Positions 35,226 to 42,640 of a stretch of DNA of 64,000 bases are shown here, piece after piece. The DNA is from Ideonella sp. A 288 (lineage in GTDB: Bacteria; Pseudomonadota; Gammaproteobacteria; Burkholderiales; Burkholderiaceae_C), in the NCBI RefSeq assembly GCF_002198735.1, contig NZ_MWLO01000143.1, positions 10,317 through 74,316 of the forward strand, read 5' to 3'. Each line of letters opens with the position of its first letter. The first letter of the stretch is position 1. Made by a program: the position numbers and the translations under genes. The notes below the pieces were generated by a model that was not told where the DNA came from, did not search any database, and saw nothing but the letters and a program-made list of their open reading frames with translations.

Positions 35226-36215
35226 ATGCCAACCACCTTCCAGCCCACACGCCGTTACGCCATCCAAACCTGCGCCGCGCTGGCCGCTGGATGCGTCTTG
35301 CCGACAGCGAGGGCTCAAGCCGACTTTCCGCGTGGCCCGATCAAGATCATCATCCCGCTGCCAGCGGGCGGCGCCGCCGACGTGGGCGTGCGCGCGATGG
35401 CCATCGAACTCGAGAAATCGCTCAAGCACTCGGTGGTGATCGAGAACAAGCCGAGCGGCCTGTACCAGATCGGCCTGCAGGCGCTGCTGCAGGCGCCGGC
35501 CGACGGCCACACGCTGATGCACCTGAATTCCGGCATGGTGGCGGTGCAGGTGGTGCAGAAGCGCTTCGACCTCAACCGCCAGCTGATCCCGCTCACCGTG
35601 TCGGGCGAGACGCCAATGGTGCTGATGGTGGGCCCCGCCTCGCCGCACAAGGCGCTGAAGGATCTGGTCGCCTTCGGCCGCGCCAATCCGGGCAAGCTCA
35701 CCTATGCCACGCCCGGCCCCGGCAGCATCGAGCACCTGAAGGTGGCCGAGATCGAGAAGGTCGCAGGCTTCACGGGTCTGAACGTCGCCTACAAGGGCGG
35801 CCCCGACATGGTCAAGGCGGTGATCGGCGGCGAGGTTGACTTCGCCATTGCGCCGGCGATCTTTGCCGCTCAGTTTGCGCCCAAGGGACAGGTGAAGGTG
35901 CTGGCAGCGGTGGATGCCACCCGGCTGAAGGAGTTTCCCGAGGTGCCGACCATCGTCGAGGCCGGCGTGAACGTGTCGCCGTTGCGCCTGTGGGGTGGAT
36001 TCGCGGTGCTGGCGGGCACCCCGGCGCCCATCGTGCAGCGGCTGCACCGCGAGCTGGCCGCGGCGGCCACCGCCCCGTCGGTGGTCGAGCGGCTGACGCC
36101 CTTTGGCATGCTGATCCAGGCCAGCAAGAAGCCCGAGGATTTCAGAAGGCAGATTGACCTCGATGCCGCATGGATGAGCGAGACCGCCAAGGGCCTGAAG
36201 CTCGACCTCAACTGA
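35226..36215 (+). CDS. Bug/TTT family periplasmic binding protein 2
   Basis: A 329-residue second TctC/Bug binding protein in the same operon. The leader contains T-R-R-Y-A-I-Q-T-C-A-A-L-A-A-G and ends A-R-A-Q. The mature start G-P-I-K-I-I-I-P-L-P-A-G-G-A-A-D is the family signature. The start is ambiguous: ATG 35193 overlaps the sulfatase stop but adds an odd M-S-I-P-I-P-I-S-V-S leader, while ATG 35226 gives a normal one. It differs clearly from TTT1, so the two probably bind different ligands, perhaps the sulfate ester and its acid product. Confidence 0.9.
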   Translation: MPTTFQPTRRYAIQTCAALAAGCVLPTARAQADFPRGPIKIIIPLPAGGAADVGVRAMAIELEKSLKHSVVIENKPSGLYQIGLQALLQAPADGHTLMHLNSGMVAVQVVQKRFDLNRQLIPLTVSGETPMVLMVGPASPHKALKDLVAFGRANPGKLTYATPGPGSIEHLKVAEIEKVAGFTGLNVAYKGGPDMVKAVIGGEVDFAIAPAIFAAQFAPKGQVKVLAAVDATRLKEFPEVPTIVEAGVNVSPLRLWGGFAVLAGTPAPIVQRLHRELAAAATAPSVVERLTPFGMLIQASKKPEDFRRQIDLDAAWMSETAKGLKLDLN

Positions 36216-36251
36216 TCTCCGGCCGCTGTGCCCCGTGAACCTGGAGCCCCC

Positions 36252-37400
36252 ATGGCTGAATTCTTCGACCTCGCCTCCGAACTGAACATCGCCTCGGTCG
36301 ACCCCTGGGTGCTGCGCATCCCGATCGCCGAACCCGTGGTCACGCCCATGGGCGTGGTCGACAGCGCGATCGCGCTGTTCGTCAAGGTCACCGAGAAGTC
36401 GGGCGAAACCGGCTGGGGCGAGGTGTGGTGCAACTTCCCGCGCTACGGCGCGGCGCACCGCGCCACCATCGTCAGCAAGACCCTGGCGCCATTCCTCCAA
36501 TCGCGCAGCTTTGCAGGGCCCGGCCAGGCCTGGGACGCGATGCACCGGGCGTCGCACATCCTCGCGCTGCAAAGCGGCGAGAACGGGCCGATCTCGGCCG
36601 CCATCGCCGGCGTGGACATCGCCTTGTGGGACCTGGTTGGCAAGCGCTTGAATCAGCCGCTTTGGCAACTGCTCGGCGGGCGCAGCGACAAGGTGAGCTG
36701 CTACGCCAGCCTGGGCCGCGCCGGCGGTGGCGAGGCCTTGATCGAGCAGGGCCTGCAGCGCGGCTTCAAGGCCTTCAAGCTGCGCGTGTGGGACGACGTG
36801 GACAAGCACCTGACCGCCTACGTCAATGCACGCAAGCAGATCGGCGACGATTGCGAGCTGATGGCCGATGCCAATTCGAGCTGGCCGCAGGACCGCGCGG
36901 CCGACATGAGCCAGCGTTTTGCCGGGCTGAACATGTCCTGGATCGAAGAGGCCATTCCGGTGGACGCGCCCACGGCCGTTTGGCAGGACCTGGCCCAACG
37001 CTCGCCGGTGAAGCTGGCCGGCGGCGAGAACATGCTCAGCCGCGAGGCCTTCGAGCAGCACATCGCCACCGGCGTGTTCGCGGTGCTGCAGCCCGACATG
37101 TGCAAATGGGGCGGCTTCAGCGGCGGAGTGCCATTGGCGCGGTGTATCGTGGCATCGGGCGCACGCTTCTGCCCGCACATCTTCAGCGGCACGCCCGGCC
37201 TGCTGGCCAGCGGCCACCTGCTGGCTTCCGCCAACACCGCCGATGGCTCGCTGGAATACGGCATCGAGTACAACCCACCGCGCGACGACTTCATCACCCA
37301 CGCCTTCGAGGACGGCAAGCTCGTTCTGGGCGATGCGCCGGGGCTGGGCGTGGTGCTCGACGAAGAGCGCCTGGCCACCTACCGCGTGCGCCTGGCTTGA
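36252..37400 (+). CDS. Enolase-superfamily enzyme (mandelate racemase/muconate lactonizing type)
   Basis: A 382-residue member of the mandelate racemase/muconate cycloisomerase group, which abstract a proton alpha to a carboxylate. The barrel has K-x-K-like Lys176-Leu-Arg178 in F-K-L-R-V-W. Metal ligands are Asp206 (A-D-A-N), Glu232 (W-I-E-E) and Glu259 (G-G-E-N), with a candidate catalytic histidine His309 in C-P-H-I-F. The arginine in place of the second lysine argues for dehydratase or epimerase chemistry rather than a mandelate racemase. Together with GMC2, ALDH and the ThDP enzymes, it recalls a mandelate-like path for a 2-hydroxy acid. The start ATG is 36 bp after the TTT2 stop. Confidence 0.88.
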   Translation: MAEFFDLASELNIASVDPWVLRIPIAEPVVTPMGVVDSAIALFVKVTEKSGETGWGEVWCNFPRYGAAHRATIVSKTLAPFLQSRSFAGPGQAWDAMHRASHILALQSGENGPISAAIAGVDIALWDLVGKRLNQPLWQLLGGRSDKVSCYASLGRAGGGEALIEQGLQRGFKAFKLRVWDDVDKHLTAYVNARKQIGDDCELMADANSSWPQDRAADMSQRFAGLNMSWIEEAIPVDAPTAVWQDLAQRSPVKLAGGENMLSREAFEQHIATGVFAVLQPDMCKWGGFSGGVPLARCIVASGARFCPHIFSGTPGLLASGHLLASANTADGSLEYGIEYNPPRDDFITHAFEDGKLVLGDAPGLGVVLDEERLATYRVRLA

Positions 37401-37413
37401 GGCGCGGCCGTCG

Positions 37414-39060
37414 ATGGACAGCTTCGACTTCATCGTGATCGGCGCCGGCTCCGCCGGTGCCGCCGCCGCGGCGCGCCTGAGCGAGAGCGGACAACACAGC
37501 GTGTTGCTGCTGGAGCCTGGGGGCGTCACCAACACGCGGAACCACCGCATGCCGCTGGGTGTGGCCAACCTGGTCTACAACGACCGCTGGGTCTACCCCT
37601 ACACCAGCGGGCCGGAGACGTCGCTCGGCGGCTACAAGGTCTATTCGCCGCGCGGCTATGGCCTGGGCGGCTGCAGCGCCATGAACGGCATGATCTGGAT
37701 GCGCGGCAGCCGCGGCGAATACGACCACTGGCGCGACTTGGGCCTCGCCGGCTGGGGCTGGGATGACGTGCTGCCCTTCTTCAAGCGGCTCGAACGCTTC
37801 GACGAAGGCGGCGAAAGCCGCGGCAAGAGCGGGCCGGTGCGCATCAGCTGGTCGGAGAAGAACGCGCTGGGCGATGCCTTCCTGCAAGCCTGTGAGCAGG
37901 CCGGCCACCGCCAGGCCGAGGACTACAACAACGGCAGCATCGAAGGCTGGACCTACCTGCAGTCCAACACCTTCCAGGGCAAGCGCTGCAGCACCTACGA
38001 CGCCTACCTCAAGCCCGCCGCGAGCCGCGCCAACCTGACGATCGTCACCGGTGGCGCCGCCACCAAGCTGGTGCTCGAAGGCACGCGGGTGGTGGGCGTC
38101 GAGTACCAGCGGTCGGACCCGACACTCGGCTCCAAGGCCGCGCACTTTGCGCCCCAGTCGGTGAAGACGGCACGGGCGCGCTGCGAGGTGATCCTGTGCG
38201 CCGGGGCCTACCACAGCCCTGCCTTGCTGGAGCGTTCGGGCATCGGCCAGGCGGCGGTGTGCCAGGCCTTGGGCGTGGCCTTGCGCCACGAGTTGCCGGC
38301 GGTCGGTGAGCACATGCTCGACCACATGCGCACCTGCGTCTCGTACAAGGTGCGCAATGCGCTGACCATCAACGACATCATTCACAAGCTGTCGGCCAAG
38401 CTGCGCGCCGGCGCACAGTACTTTGCCACCGGCAAGGGTTGGCTGGCCACCGCCACGATGAATGCGCAGGTGGCAATGCGCGCATTTCCCGACAGCCCGC
38501 GGGCGGACTTGAAGCTGCAGCTCAACGCCATCGCCAACGACTTCTCGCAGCGTGGCCAGAGCAACTACCCCATCCCCACCTACAGCGGCATCTCGCTGCT
38601 GAACTGGCCAATCTACGCGCGCTCGGTGGGCCGCAGCCATGCCACCAGCCTGGACCCGTGGCGACAGCCCGACATCCTGACGAACTTCCTGAGCGCCCCC
38701 TACGACCAGGCGATCGCCGTGGCCGGCCTGCGGGCGGCGCGCAAGCTGGCAGAGCAGCCGGCGCTCAAACCCTTCATCATCCAAGAGACCTTTCCCGGCG
38801 TGGACCTGCGCAGCGATGACGAGTTGCTGGCCTATGCCCATGGCACGGGCCTCACCGTCTACCACCCCGTGGGCACCTGCCGCATGGGGCTGGACGCCGC
38901 CAGCAGCGTGGTCGACGCGCAGTTGCGCGTGCACGGCCTGCAGGGCCTGCGGGTCGCCGATGCGTCGGTGATGCCGACCATGCCTTCGTCCAACACCAAT
39001 GCCCCCTCCATCATGATCGGCGAGCGGGTGGCCCACTGGGCGCTGGCCGCCTTGTCATGA
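37414..39060 (+). CDS. GMC family FAD-dependent alcohol oxidoreductase 2
   Basis: A 548-residue paralogue of GMC1. The FAD-binding motif G-A-G-S-A-G-A-A is at 11-18, the first GMC signature G-L-G-G-C-S-A-M-N-G-M-I-W near 85-97, and the second G-A-Y-H-S-P-A-L-L-E-R-S-G-I-G near 266-280. The catalytic base is His484 in Y-H-P-V-G-T-C-R, and the asparagine partner lies in S-S-N-T-N-A-P. No signal peptide. It lies 13 bp after the enolase-superfamily gene and 49 bp before an aldehyde dehydrogenase, the expected next step, so alcohol to aldehyde to acid is a likely sequence. Confidence 0.94.
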   Translation: MDSFDFIVIGAGSAGAAAAARLSESGQHSVLLLEPGGVTNTRNHRMPLGVANLVYNDRWVYPYTSGPETSLGGYKVYSPRGYGLGGCSAMNGMIWMRGSRGEYDHWRDLGLAGWGWDDVLPFFKRLERFDEGGESRGKSGPVRISWSEKNALGDAFLQACEQAGHRQAEDYNNGSIEGWTYLQSNTFQGKRCSTYDAYLKPAASRANLTIVTGGAATKLVLEGTRVVGVEYQRSDPTLGSKAAHFAPQSVKTARARCEVILCAGAYHSPALLERSGIGQAAVCQALGVALRHELPAVGEHMLDHMRTCVSYKVRNALTINDIIHKLSAKLRAGAQYFATGKGWLATATMNAQVAMRAFPDSPRADLKLQLNAIANDFSQRGQSNYPIPTYSGISLLNWPIYARSVGRSHATSLDPWRQPDILTNFLSAPYDQAIAVAGLRAARKLAEQPALKPFIIQETFPGVDLRSDDELLAYAHGTGLTVYHPVGTCRMGLDAASSVVDAQLRVHGLQGLRVADASVMPTMPSSNTNAPSIMIGERVAHWALAALS

Positions 39061-39109
39061 CGGCGCTGGCTGCCGCGAACTGAGCAACACCGTCAACCTC
39101 GAGATCACC

Positions 39110-40579
39110 ATGAGCACCTTTCCTTCCCAGCTGCTGCAGCGCCCGCACCAGTTCATCAACGGCCAGTGGGTGGCCAGCGCCAACGCCTCGCGCCACGCGA
39201 TCATCAACCCCTACACCGAAGCCCCGCTCGGCTGGGCCGCATTGGGCGACGCCACCGATGTGGACGCCGCCGTGGCCGCTGCACGTGCCGCCTGGCCGGC
39301 CTGGGCCTCGATGCCGAGGCTGCAGCGCGCGCAGTGGCTGGGCAAGCTGGCGGGCGCCTTGAAGGCCCGCATCGACACCATCGGCGCGCTGGAGTCGGCC
39401 GAGATGGGCAGCCCGATCAGCTTCTCGCTGCTGGCGCAGGCTCAGTTGCCCGTGATGGTGATGGGCTCGTACGCCGAGATGGTGGCCGGGCCGGAAGAGG
39501 TGGAGCGCATCGGCAACTCGCGCGTGGTGCGCGAACCGGTGGGCGTGGTGGCCGCGATCACGGCCTGGAACTACCCGCTGCTGCTGCTGTTCGGCAAGGT
39601 GGCGCCCGCCATGGCCGCGGGCTGCACGGTGGTGGCCAAGCCCAGTGAGATCGCTCCGTTGACGAGCTATCTGCTGGCCGACGCCATGGCCGAGATCGGC
39701 TTCCCGGCGGGCGTGTTCAACCTGGTCAACGGCACCGGCATCGAGGTGGGCGAGGCGCTGGTGCGTCACCCGGACGTGGACATGGTGTCCTACACCGGCT
39801 CCACCGTCACCGGCCGCCGCATCATGGCCAACGCTGCACCCACGGTGAAGAAGCTGGCGCTGGAGCTGGGCGGAAAATCCGCCAGCGTGCTGTTGGCCGA
39901 CGCGCCGCTGGAGCAGGCGGTGCGCGGGGCGGTGCAGGGTGCCTTCATCAACGGCGGGCAGACCTGCATCGCGCTGTCGCGCTTGATCGTGCCGCAGGAA
40001 CTGCATGGCAAGGCCTTGGACATCGCGGCAGATGAAGCCGCCAGGTTCAAGCTGGGCGATCCGATGGACAAGGCCACCACGATGGGCCCGATGGCCTTTG
40101 CAGGGCACCGCGATCGCGTGCGCAAATTCATCCGCGAAGCCCTGACCGGTGATTCGCAGCTGGTGTGTGGCGGCGCCGAACAGCCGAAGGATCTGCCACA
40201 GGGCTACTTCGTCTCACCCACGATCTTCGGCAACGTCGACCCTCAGTCGACGCTGGCCCAGCAGGAGGTCTTTGGCCCGGTGTTGGCTGTGATTCCCAGC
40301 CGCGACGAGAACCACGCGGTGGAGATCGCCAATGGCACCATCTACGGCCTCAACGGCGCGGTGTGGTCGGCGGACCTGGCCCATGCGGTGGCGATTGGCC
40401 GCCGCCTGCGCTGCGGCAAGGTGGACATCAACGGCGGCGGCTTCAACATGAATGCACCGGCCGGTGGCTTCAAGCAATCCGGCATCGGGCGCGAGCGCGG
40501 GCGCTATGGGCTGGAGGAATACCTCGAGGTCAAGGCGCTGCAGTTCAACAACGAGGAACTGGCCACGCGGGCCGCTTGA
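39110..40579 (+). CDS. NAD-dependent aldehyde dehydrogenase 1
   Basis: A 489-residue aldehyde dehydrogenase that oxidises an aldehyde to its carboxylic acid with NAD. Motifs are the cofactor segment I-T-A-W-N-Y-P near 145-151, V-V-A-K-P-S-E near 174-180, the catalytic glutamate in L-E-L-G-G-K (about 252) and the catalytic cysteine Cys286 in G-G-Q-T-C. It is the last gene of the module-2 operon (TTT1, sulfatase 2, TTT2, enolase-superfamily, GMC2, ALDH1), all within short gaps. The next gene is convergent after 26 bp. Confidence 0.94.
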   Translation: MSTFPSQLLQRPHQFINGQWVASANASRHAIINPYTEAPLGWAALGDATDVDAAVAAARAAWPAWASMPRLQRAQWLGKLAGALKARIDTIGALESAEMGSPISFSLLAQAQLPVMVMGSYAEMVAGPEEVERIGNSRVVREPVGVVAAITAWNYPLLLLFGKVAPAMAAGCTVVAKPSEIAPLTSYLLADAMAEIGFPAGVFNLVNGTGIEVGEALVRHPDVDMVSYTGSTVTGRRIMANAAPTVKKLALELGGKSASVLLADAPLEQAVRGAVQGAFINGGQTCIALSRLIVPQELHGKALDIAADEAARFKLGDPMDKATTMGPMAFAGHRDRVRKFIREALTGDSQLVCGGAEQPKDLPQGYFVSPTIFGNVDPQSTLAQQEVFGPVLAVIPSRDENHAVEIANGTIYGLNGAVWSADLAHAVAIGRRLRCGKVDINGGGFNMNAPAGGFKQSGIGRERGRYGLEEYLEVKALQFNNEELATRAA

Positions 40580-40605
40580 AGCCCGGTTTCTGCGGCACGT
40601 GCCGG

Positions 40606-41496
40606 CTACTGGCTGTGCCTGCGGATGAAGGCCGACGTGGCGTCCACCATCTCGTCCAGGGTCGTGGCGTTCACGAACGCGTTGAAGCTGTGGTCCATCG
40701 GACGCACCCACAGTTCGCCCGGTCCGGGGTGATAGCTCAGCAGCACTTGACCCATGGCCGGCTGCGGCGTGACCACCGGATCGTTGGTGCCGACGGCGAC
40801 GAAGACGGGGCCGCTGTAGCGCGCCAGCTCGGCCACGGGAGAGACCTTGTACAGGTCCTCGAAGAATGCGGTCTTCAACGACACCTCGGCGCCCCAGGGC
40901 AACTTGGTGCTGACGGCTTTGCCGCCGCTGGCCAGCCCGCTTTTCACGTACTCGACGCCCAGAAAGGCTGGGTAGGTGGCGGCGGGCACCGAGGCGGGCG
41001 CCCACAGAGCCACCGACCGGACGAGTGTGGCGCTGCGCGCCGCCACCATCGTGGCCACCGCCCCACCCTGGCTCCAGCCGACAACCGACAGCCGCGACAC
41101 GTCGACCGACTTCAGTGTCTTCAGGAAATCAATGGCGGCAAGCGCGTCGGCGGCCTGCCCGGTGAGCGTCGTGTCTTCGAACTGGCCTTCGCTCTCGCCG
41201 CTGCCCCGGAAATCGATGCGCAAACTTGCCAGGCCCTGCGCTGCAAAGGCCTTGGCGGCGTGCGCAAAGATGCCTTCCTTCACCGCTGGCGTGGCCAGTT
41301 CATTGCGGCTGCCGGTGAAGCCATGCAGCATCAGCACCACGGGTGCCGTGCTGACGTTCGCTGGCAACTCCAAGGTGCCGACGACTTTCTGACCGGCGAC
41401 CTGGAACGACACCACCTGTTGGGCCAGCACCGCAGCTGACACTGCACTCAGGGAGGCGACGCCGATGCAGGCGGCGAGTAGCTTGAAGTGGCGCAT
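40606..41496 (-). CDS. Exported alpha/beta hydrolase
   Basis: A 296-residue alpha/beta hydrolase. The N-terminal 26 residues are a signal peptide ending V-L-A-Q, so the enzyme is periplasmic or secreted. The oxyanion region is M-L-H-G-F-T-G-S, the nucleophile elbow is G-W-S-Q-G, the acid is the aspartate in G-T-N-D-P, and the histidine is in M-D-H-S-F. It most resembles esterase/dienelactone-hydrolase-like proteins that act on small esters. It lacks an operator of the local regulon, being transcribed separately from the LysR gene upstream. A carboxylester-bond role in substrate processing is possible. Confidence 0.88.
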   Translation of the reverse strand: MRHFKLLAACIGVASLSAVSAAVLAQQVVSFQVAGQKVVGTLELPANVSTAPVVLMLHGFTGSRNELATPAVKEGIFAHAAKAFAAQGLASLRIDFRGSGESEGQFEDTTLTGQAADALAAIDFLKTLKSVDVSRLSVVGWSQGGAVATMVAARSATLVRSVALWAPASVPAATYPAFLGVEYVKSGLASGGKAVSTKLPWGAEVSLKTAFFEDLYKVSPVAELARYSGPVFVAVGTNDPVVTPQPAMGQVLLSYHPGPGELWVRPMDHSFNAFVNATTLDEMVDATSAFIRRHSQ

Positions 41497-41610
41497 GGCG
41501 CTTTCGTGGTGTGACGGGCAAAGGCAGGAATCGGCAGCATCCTGACTTCAGGAAACCCTGGAATCCAATATCTTTCAGGCCAATCTTCTTGATGTTTTGG
41601 ATATGAGTCG

Positions 41611-42492
41611 TCAGCGCGCCGTGATCATGGACACCATCTGCTGCACCACGGGCGACAACTCCTCCTCGCGATAGACGGCATACAGGTCGGCGGTGGGTGT
41701 CGGCGGGCGGATGCGCAGGAACTTGACGTCCGGCCACCCGATGCGCGACATCGACCACGGCAGCAGCGTCACCCCCATGCCTGCGCTGACCAAGGCCACC
41801 AGGGTCTGTGGCTCGATCGCGGTGCGGATCACGCGCGGCGTGAACCCCGCATCGACGCAGCACTGCGCCAGATACAGGGTGTCGGCCGCTGCAGGGGTGT
41901 CCAGCATGACGAAGTCCGCGTCGGCGAGGGATGACAGCGGAATGGACATCCGCCGGGCCAGCAAATGGCGAGCATGCACCACTGCGCCGAACTCCTCGGG
42001 GGCCACGCGCACGCTGCGGCAGCCCTCGGGCGCCTGCGCCACAGAGCGGAAGAAGCCGATGTCGATGCGCCGCTCCAGCAGCGACTGCACCTGCACGCTG
42101 GGCATCTGCTCTTTCACCGACCAGTTCACGCCGGGGTGGCTGGTGTGAAAGCGCCGCAGCAGGTTGGGGAACTCGCCCCACATCGCCGAACTGATCACGC
42201 CGATGCGGATGTGGCCCAGCTCGCCGCGGCCGATCTGCTTCACCGCATCCACGGCTTGTTCGAGGCGGGCGATCACCAGCTTGGCTTCTGCGGCCATCGC
42301 GGCGCCGGCTGCGGTGAGCTCGATGCCGCGCTTCTTGCGCAGCAGCAGCACCACACCCAGGCGATCCTCGAGTTGCTGAATCTGCTGGCTCAGCGGGGGC
42401 TGGCTCATGTGCAGGCGCACGGCGGCACGTGAAATGCTCAACTCCTCGGCCACCACCGAGAAATAGCGCAGAAGGCGGATGTCGATGCTCAT
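41611..42492 (-). CDS. LysR family transcriptional regulator 1
   Basis: A 293-residue LysR regulator. The N-terminal winged HTH covers about 1-60 (S-I-S-R-A-A-V-R-L-H-M-S-Q-P-P-L-S-Q-Q-I), and the effector-binding domain about 90-290. The hydrophobic N-terminus M-S-I-D-I-R-L-L-R-Y-F is standard; an alternative ATG 24 bases further upstream adds only eight residues. It is divergent from the TonB receptor across a 148-bp A/T-rich promoter region with an inverted repeat. By LysR habit it should activate the receptor and repress itself in response to a small ligand, possibly the aromatic substrate. Confidence 0.93.
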   Translation of the reverse strand: MSIDIRLLRYFSVVAEELSISRAAVRLHMSQPPLSQQIQQLEDRLGVVLLLRKKRGIELTAAGAAMAAEAKLVIARLEQAVDAVKQIGRGELGHIRIGVISSAMWGEFPNLLRRFHTSHPGVNWSVKEQMPSVQVQSLLERRIDIGFFRSVAQAPEGCRSVRVAPEEFGAVVHARHLLARRMSIPLSSLADADFVMLDTPAAADTLYLAQCCVDAGFTPRVIRTAIEPQTLVALVSAGMGVTLLPWSMSRIGWPDVKFLRIRPPTPTADLYAVYREEELSPVVQQMVSMITAR

Positions 42493-42546
42493 GAGGGTGT
42501 TGAGACTGGCAGACATATCTTAAACATTAATCTTGTCGGTGCTTTT

Positions 42547-42561
42547 CATATTTGCGATATG
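42547..42561. promoter_or_regulatory. Candidate LysR box in the LysR1/TonB promoter
   Basis: CATAT-TTGCG-ATATG is a perfect 5-bp inverted repeat with a 5-base spacer and fits the T-N11-A pattern of LysR sites. It lies 54 bp from the LysR start and about 80 bp from the receptor GTG, in the only strongly A/T-rich stretch nearby. Confidence 0.5.
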
Positions 42562-42640
42562 TATTCGTGTCACGCACCATCACTGCAAAGTTGGGCCGCG
42601 CCTGCGCGCCCGCATCCGTTTCGACCCACCGGAGTGCCCC

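Noticed and set aside
26760-40579. Choline-sulfate (betC-betA-betB) pathway
   Set aside because: GMC, aldehyde dehydrogenase and sulfatase genes are present, but the sulfatases are the 770-residue type and the cluster has ThDP, enolase-superfamily and TTT genes instead of choline transporters or betI. The assignment would be forced.
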